64,000 bases of DNA from Odontocerum albicorne (GCA_949825065.1 OX463849.1:6076001-6140000), one strand, 5' to 3'; positions 10,697 to 23,029 are shown, counted from the stretch's first letter. The notes: generated by a model not told the origin, from the letters alone. Numbers and translations: made by a program.

Positions 10697-11656
10697 CGAG
10701 GCATATCCAGAAATTAAGCGTACTGAATTTTTGTAGGTTACATTTTTTTTTATTTAAACAAAAAAATTACGTGGTTACCGTAGTACATATGTAAGCTATT
10801 TTTCGACATAGTCGCCATTCCTCTCAATGCAGGGGGTGAAGCGGGGTATCAACTTTTTGATGCCTTCCTCGAAGTAGTTTCCCGCTAACCCCTCCGTCCA
10901 CTTCTCCACCTCCTCCTTTACCTCCTCATCGGTTGAAAACCTTTTTCCACCCATGTGCAGCTTCAGAGAGGTAAAGAGATAGTAATCTGAAGGTGCTAGG
11001 TCAGGGGAATGCGCGGGATGGTTTAGGACATCCCATTTAAACGAGGCGAGCAATTCCTTCGTGGCGTTGGCCGTGTGTGGTCTGGCATTGTCGTGCAGTA
11101 GGCAGACTCCCTTTGTCAGCATGCCTCTCCTCTTGTTCTGAATTGCCCTCCGCAATTTTTTTAGGGTCTCACATTATCTTGCAGAGTTGATGGTCTCCCC
11201 TTGAGACATATATTCAATTAAAATTATGCCTTGACAGTCCCAAAACACGGATGCCATGATTTTCTTGCCTGAAATTGTGGTTTTGAACTTTTTTGGCGGA
11301 GTGTGAAGAGGTGTGACGTGACCGTTTTTAAACTCGCGACACCACTTGTACACACTCGTACGATTCATAGCTTTATCACCATATGCAGTTTTCACCTCAT
11401 TATAAATCTCAACCGGAGGTTTTCCCTTCCAAACGAGATAACGGATGACGCCGCGTATTTCGCACTTGGCGGGAGATAGGGTTGACATTTTTCACGAAAC
11501 GTGTTGTCGCGTCGACACTTCTCAAAGAACTGACCTCGAACTGGTCTCGTTGTGGAGGGGAAGGATCAGGCTACACGGAAGTGTAGCCAACATGTCGAAA
11601 ATAAAATCCATCCGGTCGTGAGAGCCTCAGTACACTTACTTTCTGGATACGCATAG
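10697..11656 (-). mobile_element. Internally deleted mariner element, copy 2 (960 bp)
   Basis: TA duplications lie at 10695-10696 and 11657-11658, with the same terminal repeats and the same internal deletion as the copies at 4906 and 55919. This copy retains six T's at the position where the other two have five, so its frame across the deletion junction is preserved. Confidence 0.93.
10796..11488 (-). pseudogene. mariner transposase remnant, copy 2
   Basis: The span is an exact multiple of three (231 codons), so the helix-turn-helix half and the catalytic half are in one frame. A single TAA (11171-11173, where copies 1 and 3 have TAC for tyrosine) separates INSAR from CETLKK. The second and third catalytic regions HDNARPHT and SPDLAPSDYYLF are intact. 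The first catalytic aspartate region is missing because of the shared internal deletion. Confidence 0.9.
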
Positions 11657-11659
11657 TAT

Positions 11660-12215
11660 ATTGATATAAATTGTTCAATTGGATAGTACGAACATTTGTG
11701 CGTGAATCAGTTACTGAACATTGCATTTCGTGAATTAATTAATCAACATTGCTACGATTTTCGTTTTTTTATATAGTTGTCGATATTTAAGCTCCTCTGC
11801 AGACCCTATCAATAATGAGAACGTTCTTCTGTATATTTATATCTAACAAATAACATATGGCATGTAATGATCTAATTTTTAGTGTTATACATGTAAGTGG
11901 CGTATGAAACTTTAGACACCAATTGAAGACAAACTTTTTTGGGAGGCCTTAGCAAAATTTATCATGTAATGTTTACAACACATACCATATTTTCACTACA
12001 CTACAAAAGGATGTGTTTTAATCACATATCGGAAAATTTTCAAAGGTTTCTTTGTAGCTCGTCTTCCCTTGGTAAGGTTTTTGTGGTTTTCTTACCAAAT
12101 ATGTTTTTCTCAACATACGCTAGAACCATCCTTTTATTTTACTATACATGTAATTTTTCTTTTTTGTGATACTTTCGTTCTAATCTTGAGTTAGATCGCT
12201 TACGAGAGAAGGCTG
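11660..12215. other. No feature seen
   Basis: AT-rich spacer between the second mariner copy and a minisatellite. Confidence 0.5.
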
Positions 12216-12221
12216 CTCTTT

Positions 12222-12485
12222 GAACGGCACTACATACGAGTTAATTGTCACTAAACGGCACTATATACGAGTTAATTGTCACTTTAAACGACCTCATACG
12301 AGTAAATTATTCCTTTAAACGGCACTACATACGAGTAAATTATCACATTAAACGGCACTACAAACAAGTAAATTGTCACTTTAAACGGCACTACATACGA
12401 GTAAATTGTTACTTTATACGACACTACAAACGAGTAAATTGTCACTTTAAACAGCACTACATACGAGTAAATTGTCATTTTATTA
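12222..12485 (+). repeat. Minisatellite, ~33-bp unit, 8 copies
   Basis: The unit is CGGCACTACATACGAGTAAA followed by TTGTCACTTTAAA. Copies differ at a few positions. The 33-bp period again leaves frames open on both strands. Confidence 0.9.
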
Positions 12486-13235
12486 TAACATAATTATTAT
12501 TGAGGGCTCGGGCACCGCGTTGCCCACCTCTGACCTAGAACTTTGAAATAAGGTGTGATATGATTTTAGTAATTTTCATTTAGTGTTCATTGTTTCATCA
12601 TAAAACTCGAACTGATCATTTTAAACGATTTTGTAATGAAAACTTTAATAATTTCCAAACGTTGTTAAAACATGAATGATTTTTACGACTTCCTTTATAA
12701 CCAGGATTTTGACAATAATCTGCAGACATTTTCATGTTACAATACCCTCATAAAAATTTACTTCGTAACAATTCTGTGCTGTCAACGATCGTGTTAAAAC
12801 GTTATGTTCGTCGAATAATGCTTTTGGTGATTGAGTTTATTTTTACATTCCTCTTTATAGGTCAAAATAAAATTCTATTTTATTATTTGTTTTAATCTCG
12901 GTAATCCGATGGGACTCTCTACAGATTTAAACACATTTTTATACTGCAATGTAAGGAGTTTATAGTTTGTTATATTTTGTTTCTTCGATAAGGATACGTA
13001 TTGACTGACTTTTAATAGTAAAAACCATTTGGAGAGCTTAAGTATTTGTGGTGACTCCGTTTTACTTGTCTTGTCCTTCGGGTTTATAACTTGAATTTTC
13101 CTTAATCCACAGCTAAGAGATTCAACAACACTTTCGCTCTATTAGTTTATATGTACTCAGATCAAAGTCTTTAATATTTTACATATTTAATCTTTAATAT
13201 ACATTAAGTTAACTTTATGGTATCATTTTTCTCCT
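12486..13235. other. No feature seen
   Basis: AT-rich sequence without a supportable frame. Confidence 0.5.
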
Positions 13236-13620
13236 TCTTCTTCCCAGTGTAATCTCAGGTCCCCCCAACGTTGACTATCACCTGAGAGTAGACATCTTTG
13301 TCCCCGGCAGCCCGAAATAGATCTCCAATGCCCCTTATGCCAGTCCAATAACGTATATTGCGGAGCCAAGAGATTTGCCTCCTGCCAACACCTCTTCGAT
13401 CCTCTATTTTGCCTTGGATGATCGGGTGCAGTAATTTATACTTTACTCCTCTAATTGCATGATCCATATAGGACACATTTCGGATTTCAATATTAGTCAG
13501 CAGCTCTCTATAAACTTTGGCTCTTTGAAAAACGCTTGTGTTTCTGACCATATCCGTCCAGGATATCCGTAGCATTCTCCGGTGCATCCACATTTCGAAT
13601 GCTTCCAGTCGGTTCATGTT
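13236..13620 (-). mobile_element. 5'-truncated LINE, family c, 3' end
   Basis: The minus frame 13255-13617 (120 codons) reads NRLEAFEMWMHRRMLRISW, then GKIEDRRGVGRRQISWLRNI and ends VIVNVGGT. The same carboxy end is found in the long copy at 59563-61287 and in copies at 40745 and 41865. A (GAA)n-type tail lies at 13232-13247. All four copies lie on the minus strand. Confidence 0.85.
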
Positions 13621-13624
13621 TACT

Positions 13625-14535
13625 GGTATTTGATTAAATCAATAAAACACCCTTTATCTTTGTGATCACCTCTGTTTTATTTATTGAGTTCATTGCTGGT
13701 TTCTTAGACCTGTCTTCTACTTCATATTAATTGATTTAAAGTAAAATTAATTTGCCAGCCCAACATGGAGCATGTCTATCCATGCAAAAAAGATAGATAT
13801 TATTACATTAATCGAAAAGTGTCAACTAATTAATGGATCTTTTAGACCAACCGCTATATAAAAGGCTTACAATATTACAGGTAAACTTTCTTTAAACATT
13901 CGCCGCACTATTGTTTACAGTACCAAGAAATACCATACAAGCTACTCAGTGATCCCAAACACCTTATAGCCAAATACCAACTCACCCAAGACTGAGGTCT
14001 CACGGAATTTTATATAATTCACAACCCCCTCAAAGGCTCTTCAGGTAATTAGTGTCTTGATTCTTGTAGAGTTAGAAATGAAAGCTTGTGAAGTGCCTGT
14101 CCGTTGAACACCACCTACCATGGGCCATTATTAGATTTCTTAATCATTGATGCACCTACGTCAAAAGAAAATCTCATCAGATGGATGATTGGCACAGAAG
14201 ATCCACCACTATGCGTATGTGGTTACATTCACTGTCACACCTAATGATTTGTCCATTGTACCCCGTTAACTGTTCGGAAGAAAATCTGCAGAAAAGAAGC
14301 CCCATTACAATCACAGTTGCATATTTTAGGGGTTGATGCGATATATGGTATATGTACAATACATATACCATATCTGATATTGTCGATACGATTGGAATGG
14401 AATAAAATTATTTAACACTTTTTTCATGTGTTCGCCACGGTTACTTGTTTTCTTCAGCCAATGATAAAGGATTAATTTAATACAGTCAATAAAATATAAA
14501 AACAAAATTATAAACAATAGATGCACCGAAAGTAA
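13625..14535. other. Unassigned; possible degenerate retroelement sequence
   Basis: A short + strand stretch near 14165-14240 reads RWMIGTEDPPLCVCGY, which loosely resembles the cysteine motif near the end of some LINE proteins. There is no continuous frame. Otherwise nothing recognised. Confidence 0.25.
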
Positions 14536-14539
14536 AGTA

Positions 14540-14866
14540 ACTCAATCCGGAGTTTACAAATCAGACTGTAATGATTTTTCATGTTTTTATATGAGCAAAA
14601 CCAAAGTAAATTTCTAAAAACGAGTTATGGAATATTTAAGATGCCTAAATAACAATATTTTTTCTGAGTTAGCTAACCACCTACTTGAAAATGACCATTT
14701 CTTTGATATCAATCGTGGTTTGCGGATTCTACATAAGTCGAGGGGGATTGCAGCTTGACAATTTGGAAATTCTCGAGAATAGAAAAAATATAAAATTATG
14801 TATAGATATTATAAACAATCAAACCAGTTTTAATAATAGCCCTCTGCTAAATATATTTCCCATTTA
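14540..14866 (+). pseudogene. Penelope-like element, GIY-YIG endonuclease end
   Basis: Translated in two frames with a one-base shift near 14748. The first part, QSGVYKSDCNDFSCFYMSKT, has the spacing of the PLE GIY-YIG nuclease core (GVY ... FYM). One stop follows, then SELANHLLENDHFFDINRGL, and after the shift GGLQLDNLEILE and NNSPLLN, the typical PLE carboxy end. The reverse transcriptase that should precede it is not seen here. It sits about 135 bp upstream of the three-unit repeat with hammerhead-like motifs, consistent with an ORF end followed by terminal repeats. Confidence 0.8.
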
Positions 14867-15001
14867 AAATCCATCACCTTGAATATCCAAACTCTGGTCT
14901 GCCCGTAAGATTATTTATTTTCCCATCCCATTTATCATTGAATCACAACTCTCCCCACTTCTCTCGCCCTACCTCATTCCTCTTATACTATTTACACTTG
15001 C

Positions 15002-15601
15002 AGAAGAAATATATTGTGAGCAATTTAGTTTATCTTCACCTGACGATGAAGACGGAAGTCTTCGAAACCGGTAGTAAATAAACCAGTGGTGAACGCAAAA
15101 AGATAAAATAAGTGTTTTATTTCTTTTTTAGGTTAATTTAACATTTAAAATATACGTGTCAGTGGTCACTAGTAAAGGAAAAAAGGGGTAAGTGGCTAGT
15201 GAGAAGAAATGTATTGTGAGCCATTTAGTTTATCTTCACCTGACTATGAAGACGGAGGTCTTCGAAACCGGTAGTAAATAAACCAGTGGTGAACGCAAAA
15301 AGATAAAATAAGTGTTTCATTTCTTTTTTAGGTTAATTTAACATTTAAAATATACGTGTCAGTGGTCACTAGTAAAGGAAAAAGGGGTAAGTGGCTAGTG
15401 AGAAGAAATATATTGTGAGCCATTTAGTTTATCTTCACCTGACGACGAAGACGGAGGTCTTCAAAACCGGTAGTAAATAAACCAGTGGTAAACGCAAAAA
15501 GATAAAATAAGTGTTTTATTTCTTTTTAGGTTAATTTAACATTTAAAATATACGTGTCAGTGGTCACTAGTAAAGGAAAAAAGGGGTAAGAGGCTAGTAA
15601 G
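15002..15601 (+). repeat. Three tandem ~200-bp units, PLE terminal-repeat/retrozyme-like
   Basis: Units start at 15002, 15202 and 15401 with AGAAGAAAT.TATTGTGAGC and are about 95% alike by eye. Each holds a hammerhead-like motif ~40 bp from its start, then CCAGTGGTGAACGC, AAAATATACGTGTCAGTGGTC and AAGGGGTAAG. The array directly follows a PLE endonuclease remnant. Tandem terminal repeats with hammerhead ribozymes are known for PLEs, and small tandem units with hammerheads are known as animal retrozymes. Which of these it is cannot be decided from one locus. Confidence 0.85.
15028..15083 (+). ncRNA. Hammerhead-ribozyme-like motif, best-preserved copy
   Basis: The core box CTGACGA (15040-15046) is followed by one extra T (15047). 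Helix II is GAAGAC (15048-15053) paired with GTCTTC (15058-15063), closed by a GGAA tetraloop. The second core box GAAA (15064-15067) leads into ACCGGT, which is self-complementary and could form a minimal or intermolecular helix III. Predicted cleavage would fall after A15073. Helix I can form from AC (15038-15039) with GT (15074-15075) and GTTTAT (15028-15033) with ATAAAC (15078-15083), separated by an internal loop. In unit 2 the core guanine is changed (CTGACTA, 15240-15246). In unit 3 GAAA has become AAAA (15463-15466). The extra base after the first box departs from the textbook hammerhead, so activity is unproven. Confidence 0.65.
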
Positions 15602-17690
15602 AGGATGGGGTGTGTAGGTGGAGTAAAAAAGTTTGTGCGAAACAAGAATGTTTGAATGAGAAACAAGTTGAGGACCAGACTTCAACCTTAGTTGACATGT
15701 TTATTTGCAATGTTGAGAGCTAATTGAATTTTTTTTATATCGATAATTTTTCAACTGTCCAGCGGTAACCCTGATGTAGAATCCACAAACCACGAGCGAT
15801 ATCAAACGATTGTTTTAATTTAACCAAATTATTTAAATACTTTTAGTAATTCTTAAATATTTAAACATTACATTCGTCTCTCATTACTTGACGCGCAAGA
15901 CAAAGGTCTTTGTAATTGGCAATCAACCCGATAATAAAACACTGGGGTAAAAAGTATTAAATTTACTATATAGAAAATCAATATTTGATATTTGAAAATA
16001 AAAACAAATTTTTGAAAAAAAAGAGTTATCTCTATTTTAAACATTATTAACTATATAAAATAACTATTATAAAATATGAATAAAAGTGTTTTAGTTCCTT
16101 TTAAGCAATTCCCAAATTGTTATATAGTAAAAGTAAAAAAAAATATTGATTGTTATAAACTAACAGCACCGCTTCAAATAAGAACTTTTTAGTTGTAAAA
16201 CATATTAAATACAATAGGTTCTATGATGAAAATGATTTTTTTTTCTCACGAAACGTAAAAGCTGGCTAAACATTCACCATGGCACGGGGAAGTGAGAACT
16301 TAAAGTTAAGACATCCCTTGACAAGGTTGAGAGTTTGAGCCGCTTGTTAAGCGGCTTGAACGAAACTTGTTATGCAAATCCAGAACATTGAGGAGAATTG
16401 TTTGCGTCTTGAGGAGATTACAACTCTTCTGGAAAGAGGCGCACACCTGCCTGCTTTAATTATTATCATTTAAAATGTTTTCATGTTTGTTGTTTTCCTC
16501 TTTTCTCTCTCTCTCTCTCTCTCTCTTCTTAAGTTACATGAGGCAGATAAGAAAAAAACTTTCCATTGGTTTTTCAGTGATTTTTGTCTACTCGATTCAG
16601 CATTAGTGATGCTATTACTTTTGCAACTAAAACTTTTGCTGTAAATTATAATGTCCTAATAACTCAATGACATATTGTGTATTCCATTTTTCTTTCCCTA
16701 TCTCTCTCCTCTCTAAGTTATTAGATGTATTAAAAGAAATAATTCTTTGTATATTACCTTTTCATTAATTTATACATACGTATATACTCGAACATAACAT
16801 ACCATCACTTCATTTTTAATTTAATATATTGGTATACTTGTTTATTACTTTTAACATGATAAATGGCCAGTTTGTGTTATTTGAAAATGTTTAAAAAATT
16901 AATTGAGCGCTAAGTTAGCACTTAATTTTCACGGTATTTGTTGAAACTTTAAAAGTTTTTTTTGTCTTTAAATTTTTGGTGACAATTATCAATTAATGTA
17001 AGATTAACTCTATCATTAGCATTTTTAAATTTCATGTCAGTGATTTTACGTATTTTATTTCCTTTCATTTCCACAATCCTTTCGTTTTTTCTTTGATTTA
17101 TTATATCTTATTTTTATTCTACAGGAATTGTGCATTACGTTATAATATAATATTTCCCAATAAATTATTTTCCAATTCCACATATATGTAATTAGTGGAA
17201 AAACAAAGTGATTTATTGTTAAATATTATAATATGAAGTTCCACAATGTTAAAACCGAAACTTTTGTTAACAAATTTAATAATAATTTGAATACGTTTAG
17301 CGACTTGGTAACTTCCTTTTGCCGTCTGGCAAAAAGCCCACTAGTTTATTACAGAGTAATTGAGTAAATGAGTAGATATTGAGAGATCACATATCTTAAG
17401 AATTCTTATTAAAAAAAAAACAAATGAAATATTATACCTTACTACTCGTATTCTCCTTTAATTTACTCGTACATTATACTCAAATATCGCTTGAATTATT
17501 CCCTTGTCGAGAGCTTCTTTTGGACACGTGGCAATTTAAGATAAGAGGGGATACTCTGGCCTGACTTCCTTGTTCAATTATTTTTATACGAGTATTTGTT
17601 TGTTCCTCTGTAAAATGACGCTTACAAGATATGAGATTTAAGGAATATTAAACATTCAAACATATAAAGTTGAAAAAAATATTATCAACA
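15602..17690. other. Non-coding, simple repeat only
   Basis: AT-rich. A (CT)n run lies at ~16503-16527. A short stretch at ~17325-17365 resembles the LINE/SINE tail (GTCTGGCAAAAAGCCCACTAG) but is isolated. No gene supported. Confidence 0.5.
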
Positions 17691-17699
17691 TCCGCACAG

Positions 17700-18200
17700 A
17701 TGATAGTCCTCAACTGTAATTTATTGTCAACTTTGATGTATGGGCATGAATCGTGGATGTGGCAAATAACAAAATAAATGCTCGAGTAATGCATGCATTG
17801 AGAAACGTACATGAGGTGATAATGTATGCCAGTAACACATTGAATTTATAAGGTATGAATGTGAAATTAGGCTGTTTTATTAATTAAGCTGAAGAAGAGT
17901 ATTTTAAGATGGTTTAGGCATGTGAAACGAGAAATTTACTTAAACAAATATATAGTAGAAGTGCGATTGTGAGTGGAACAAGGAGAATACGAAAAAAAAT
18001 ATGGTTGGATTAAGCGAATGATTAAAAAAAAGGAAATGTAAAAAATTAGACAAATCGTGGGAGTTTTATGAGAAGTTGTATGGATGTTGAGGCGGCCAAA
18101 GTTTTGTACAATAGAATAATTTGTTGCTCTGTCTTATCTGCTTACCTCGACCAAGAAACTGCGTTGTGGTATGCTTTTATGTTCTCCGACATTAATCTTT
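17700..18200 (+). mobile_element. RTE-type LINE relic, family b
   Basis: Multiply broken frames match the family b end: RWFRHVKREI near 17910, the RSCMDVEAAKVL block at 18068-18108, then LLSAYLDQETALWYAF at the 3' end. It is too decayed to give exact ends. Confidence 0.5.
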
Positions 18201-18282
18201 TTATATTTTTTAAAACGATGTTCAAAAAGTTCATAATATGTTATGTGTAATTTATTTGTTTTTTTTTCTGGCAATATTTAGG

Positions 18283-19045
18283 GAGCCTATGTTCATGGAC
18301 ATAGGATACAGACTGGGAGACAAAAATGTCAGCATTGTATGCTACGCAGACGATGCAGTAGGTACTCACGTCAGATCCTCCAAAGGATGTTATATAGACT
18401 CCATCAAACCTCACTAAAATATAACATGTTGATATCTACGGACCAAACGAAGAGCCTCACAATATCTAAGACCCCGGTGAGATGCAAACTAGCAATGAAT
18501 AACAAAATAATAGAGCAAGTGATGAAGTTTAGGTATCTTGGAGTGAGCATCAGTAGCAATGGAAATCTATATGATGAAACCTTGAGACAGGTCAATAAGG
18601 CGGCTGCAATAACACCGGTGTGGAATAATCAACACATAAGAATAGAAAGTAAAGTCAGAATATACAAGACATGTGTGAGACCGATAGCCACCTACGGAAA
18701 AGAGATCAGAGCAGACACATCTAGAACAAAATCTCTCCTGAGAACCTCGGAAATTAAAACACTGAGATATGTAACCGGAAACACACTAAGAGATGGAATC
18801 AGAAACACCGAAATAAGGAGAAAGTGTAGTACGGAAGACATCGTCAGGTGGGGTAGACAACGAAGGCGATACTAGAACGAACATGTAAACAGAATGCAAG
18901 ACGACAGACTTCCACGTGTCACCCTTCAAGGGAACCCCGCCGGAAGAAGATGATGGCATGACAGCTGGCAATCCCCGTCACAAGAAGGGGAACAAGCGGA
19001 ACAAACAGATCATGATCTATAGGAAGAGGAAGAAGAAGAAGATTT
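18283..19045 (+). mobile_element. LINE reverse transcriptase C-terminal half, family d
   Basis: The sequence opens with MDIGYRLGDKNVSIVCYADD, the catalytic box of a LINE reverse transcriptase. After a frameshift the frame 18339-18875 continues TSLKYNMLISTDQTKSLTIS, MKFRYLGVSISSNGNLYDE and RIYKTCVRPIATYGKEIRAD, ending WGRQRRRY. Further shifted pieces and a (GAA)n tail follow up to 19045. It is 5'-truncated and frameshifted, hence inactive. Confidence 0.8.
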
Positions 19046-20318
19046 AGGGAGCAAACATCACTCCAAGACACCATTGTTTATAATGTTTCATCTATGAAAT
19101 AGTCAATTATGAATTTCACTATACCATTAGGCTATCTTCAATGCAGAATAAAACTTTTACATTTTATTGCGCCACCATCAATTACCTTTATTTTTTAAGT
19201 AAAAGTGATGATAGACTTTTTTATTTTCATCTTCAGAATAATAAACTGAATAGAAGTTGAAGCAAGTGATCCTTTTTCTCTAAATTCTCAATTTGGACGA
19301 GTTTTGTAGTGTCTTAAAAACCCCTCCTCCACAACCTATTGTTTGAAGGGTTGTTTCGCGTCCATTCACACTGCAAATATATATTCCGATTACGAGAAAT
19401 CATGTCACTTGGTCACAAAAGCTTAAACACCAAAGTGCTGTTATGCTCAGTAGGGGTAACTTTACAATGTGAAAATAGCATAGCATAATGTGGGCTTTGA
19501 GTAAGTTGTCTCCCTTCCTTCTTCCCCTATCAATTAATGGTCAAGTGATGCCTCTCCTGCACTTTATACGGGCCCCTATTATATTTCCATGTCGTCTTCA
19601 ATTAAATAACGAGTCTCTTAAAATTACTTCGAGAAAATCTAAATCAAAAAACATTTTCTCTCGTAAGTCGAATTCGTTCTGAAATAATTTTCTTGAATTT
19701 AAATGAAAACGAAGAAGATATAACTTTCCTATTTTGAAACTTTTCGAAGGACCGAATCGACTTGTTTAAGCTTTTCTCAAAATATACACTTGGAAAATGA
19801 AAACAAAACTTTTCTTTAGCTAAACTTTAATATCTTTAAAAATACAGTAACCTTATTTTTAAACTTTGTGATTCACTTCCGATACGATATAAGCCGACTA
19901 GTGTTAAATAATAATAGTCTCTTTCTTAAGATACTAAGTAAACGTAACTAACTAACAAATACATTTATTTTTATCTTATACAGTATAACACGAGAAAACA
20001 AGTAAACAAAATTAATTTACTTAGAGAAAAGGAAAGGAAATGAACTAATTATAATAAAAGAAATGGATCAAATGGTAGAAGAATTGGTTAACATGAACAT
20101 ATCCAACATTGGACAATTTGTTTGATCTAATTGATTCAATTATATTAATCGTCGTAAAAACACTTTATTTTTCTAAACTTTAAAGATTATACAACCTTAT
20201 TCCTTATTGTGTAGAAATTAGAAAACATTGTTTTTTTTTTAAAGGAGTGGTTTTTTCAAGAGTTCGAAAAATGATTTTATTTTTTTAAATATGAATTTTT
20301 GATTGATGATATCTCATT
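19046..20318. other. No feature seen
   Basis: AT-rich spacer with no supportable frame or repeat. Confidence 0.5.
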
Positions 20319-20319
20319 T

Positions 20320-20550
20320 TATATGAAAAATAATATTCGGGTGATTGTCCGTCTTTGTGGGGTTCGTGGGCATATGCTCACGTAGGTATATGTTTATGGA
20401 TTTCGTAGGGATGGATAGTCATTGAATGATTTATGCGACCACGTAACTTGCTTAATTTACTTTTGTCTGGTTGGTTGGAAGAGATTGCCGCCTGGCAATA
20501 AGCCCGCCAGATTGTATTTGCAATAAAAGTGTTAAATAAATAAATAAATA
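20320..20550 (+). mobile_element. 3' untranslated end of a jockey-like LINE (family e)
   Basis: Almost the same sequence as 50965-51215: TTCGGGTGATTGTCCGTCTT, then ATGGATAGTCATT, CCACGTAACTTGCTT and GCCGCCTGGCAATAAGCC, with a (AAAT)n tail. At 50449-51215 this stretch follows a LINE carboxy terminus, which identifies it as the LINE 3' region. Confidence 0.8.
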
Positions 20551-22160
20551 TGATAGACGCTATCAAATTTTAATTTAAGCGAATTTAAATATTTTAACTT
20601 ATATACAACGATAAGTGGGCCAAAACGAAAGGAAAATCTTGTGTCAAAAATAGGGTGGCTTTTGTAGTCCTGGAAGATTTTATTTTAAAGCAAAAAAAAA
20701 TTTTATGGGAATTTTCCAAAATCTTGATTATGTACGAGTATTATGATTAAATTCAACTATAAAAAATCACACAAAATAATTCTAATGTTTTTTGTTAAAA
20801 GGTTGAAAACAAATCGTAAAAATTTAAACAAAGTACCCATTTATTAAACGTCAACAGCTTAATTCAAAAGAGAACAATTATTTAATGTGTACATAATATG
20901 AGTTACAATTTTTCTTTGCAGGGCTGCAGGATGAAGTGGGCGTGCTAATATGAAATACAAACAAATGCGGGGTCCTGAAATTCCCTTTTCAGTATACACA
21001 GGCCTTTGTACATATTAAATTAAAAAGGATATTCCTGGAGGGGAGCAAAAAAACTTGTTTTATCTTTAAAAAAATTTGTTGTTTAAAAATTACATTTATT
21101 AAAAACTCATGTTTAATATTTTTCGTTATCAAAAGCTTTGAGCTTTTTTTTATGAATCGATTGATTGAAACTTTGAATGATTTACTTTTTATTTAGTAAA
21201 GTGCGTTGAAAGACAAGTATTTATGTATATTAAAGTAACGGATATTGTATGAAATAGTAATTACAAATTATTTATTAAATCATTTGAAATTCCTCCTTAA
21301 GTGAAAAAAATATTTATATATAACCTAACATCAGCAGAACTTACCTGCTTATTCATAAACTAATATGTTTGACAAATACACTTGTAAGGATTTTTTTTGT
21401 GATTGAAAGTATTAAAATAAAGAATCAACATTAATTTCTTTTCGTATATCGCATTACAATACCAATTATCATGAATAAGAAATACAAAAATTTATTAACA
21501 AAACGACTTGGTTTAATACGAACTTTAAGGCCTCGGCCACACAGGTAGGAGCCTCGCTTGGTACTTAGAGCTACGCTGCAAGCTAGGTGACATATCTTAG
21601 CGAACCAACGCACCGCATACTATCTCAATGGCCACACTGCACGCTTCGCGCCACGCTACATGGTTATTAGTCACCTATTGAGTCTCCTAGCGCACAGACG
21701 TGTTGGTTAATTTTATTGTGCCACCAAGTGATTTTACAAGATGGAAGAAGTTTTATTCCTCAATTATTTATAGAGAAGTTGAAACTCTCCACGAGTATTT
21801 CTAGATAAATTAACATTATGCACTCAACAAGTTTGAATTTGAGATGTTCGAAATTTTTAACATAAATTCTCTGAGAGAAGTAGCTTTCTGGTTAGTTTTG
21901 AGAGTGGCATCGTTTGTTGACTCAACCGCTCCCAAATGTCAAATGAATTTGTGCAAAGCACTTTGGTGTGGCCAAGTCCGAAGTCACTTAGTCTATTAGT
22001 CACGTAGCACCTAGCTTAGCACTTTGGTATTGCTTTAGCCTAAGACAATATTATACGTCTGTTAGCTTGAACCCATTTCTACTTCCACCTTTATGGAGGA
22101 CCAAATAAGTCCTCATCCAGCGCGATCCATACAAGAAGATTACGTTCTACTATTGTACTC
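20551..22160. other. Mostly featureless; possible degenerate DNA transposon at ~21525-21990
   Basis: The only structure noticed is CTCGGCCACACAGG near 21532 and a roughly inverted GGTGTGGCCAAGTCCG near 21971, which could be worn terminal repeats of a small DNA transposon. No target duplication was identified. Confidence 0.25.
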
Positions 22161-22164
22161 TACC

Positions 22165-22355
22165 TTCGTGAAAATACCACATGATAAGTTTATTGTAATG
22201 CAGCATTTTTTTCCAAACTGCCAGAAAAATGTTAAAGAGGGCTTAAGTTAAACTCAGACTGGAACCCTATTTAAAAAATGGCAGCAACGGAAATAGAACG
22301 CAAAACCTAGACCATCTTAATAACGCAATCGCAGATTTCGTCAACTAGGCTATAA
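22165..22355 (-). mobile_element. tRNA-derived SINE (strongly diverged)
   Basis: The minus strand reads TATAGCCTAGTTGACGA (box A-like) and GCGTTCTATTTCCG (box B-like), then the body shared with the SINE at 52800-53042 (TTTAACATTTTTCTGGCAG). Only family resemblance supports the call. Confidence 0.5.
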
Positions 22356-22731
22356 TCATGAAAATATTTTAAGTTTTTTCTTGAGTCTGACTGCGTTATG
22401 ACTAAAACACTACCCTTAAGGAAATACTTCTGAGGTTACACAGTGTGAAAACGATAGCAGCTACGACATATTTAAAGTCCGGCGTCATGAAAGAAGGAAA
22501 ATTACTCGTAGCACGGTAAATTAAATAACGAAGGGGTTAAAAACCTTAATATCGTCGTCATACAAGAGAAAGTGACCAAGTGCATTTTTCGCGAAAACGT
22601 GATTATTAACTATCTGACATCTTACTAACATAATGGTGGCCTGGAAAAAATGACCCAGCAAAAACTTGGAAGAATAATAATGATATCTTGACTTGTTTAA
22701 AATGACTATCTGCATAAATGTTTTTTTTTCT

Positions 22732-22825
22732 TACAAGCAAAATTGACTGTTGGACATAGTCATTTTTTCTTGTCATTTTATACAAGAAAAAGTGACTAAG
22801 TGACAGTTGGTCATTTTTGCTTGTA
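22732..22825. repeat. Imperfect inverted repeat (hairpin)
   Basis: TACAAGCAAAATTGAC at the left and GTCATTTTTGCTTGTA at the right, with further complementarity (TAGTCATTTTTTCTTGT against ACAAGAAAAAGTGACTA) and a short loop. A related single arm lies at 22558-22590. It lies ~200 bp upstream of a beat exon, inside an intron. Confidence 0.65.
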
Positions 22826-23029
22826 CTAACAATTTTCAACACCGTGAAGTTAGTCAAAGTTTTGTACGAAAGTTTGACATTGATGTTTTTATATTATAAA
22901 AACATCCAAGCAAGTAGACACAGCTTTTGAAGAAAGCATCAAATACGAGTTAAGCCAAACTATCGTTTAACACCACTTTATCGGAGTAGCCTATCAAAAT
23001 ATCACATATTTATCTTTCTTGTTTTTCAG

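Noticed and set aside
1..23029. Signal-peptide exon of beat
   Set aside because: I looked for a methionine-plus-hydrophobic exon followed by a phase-1 donor and found none that I could support among the repeats; it is probably upstream of the window.
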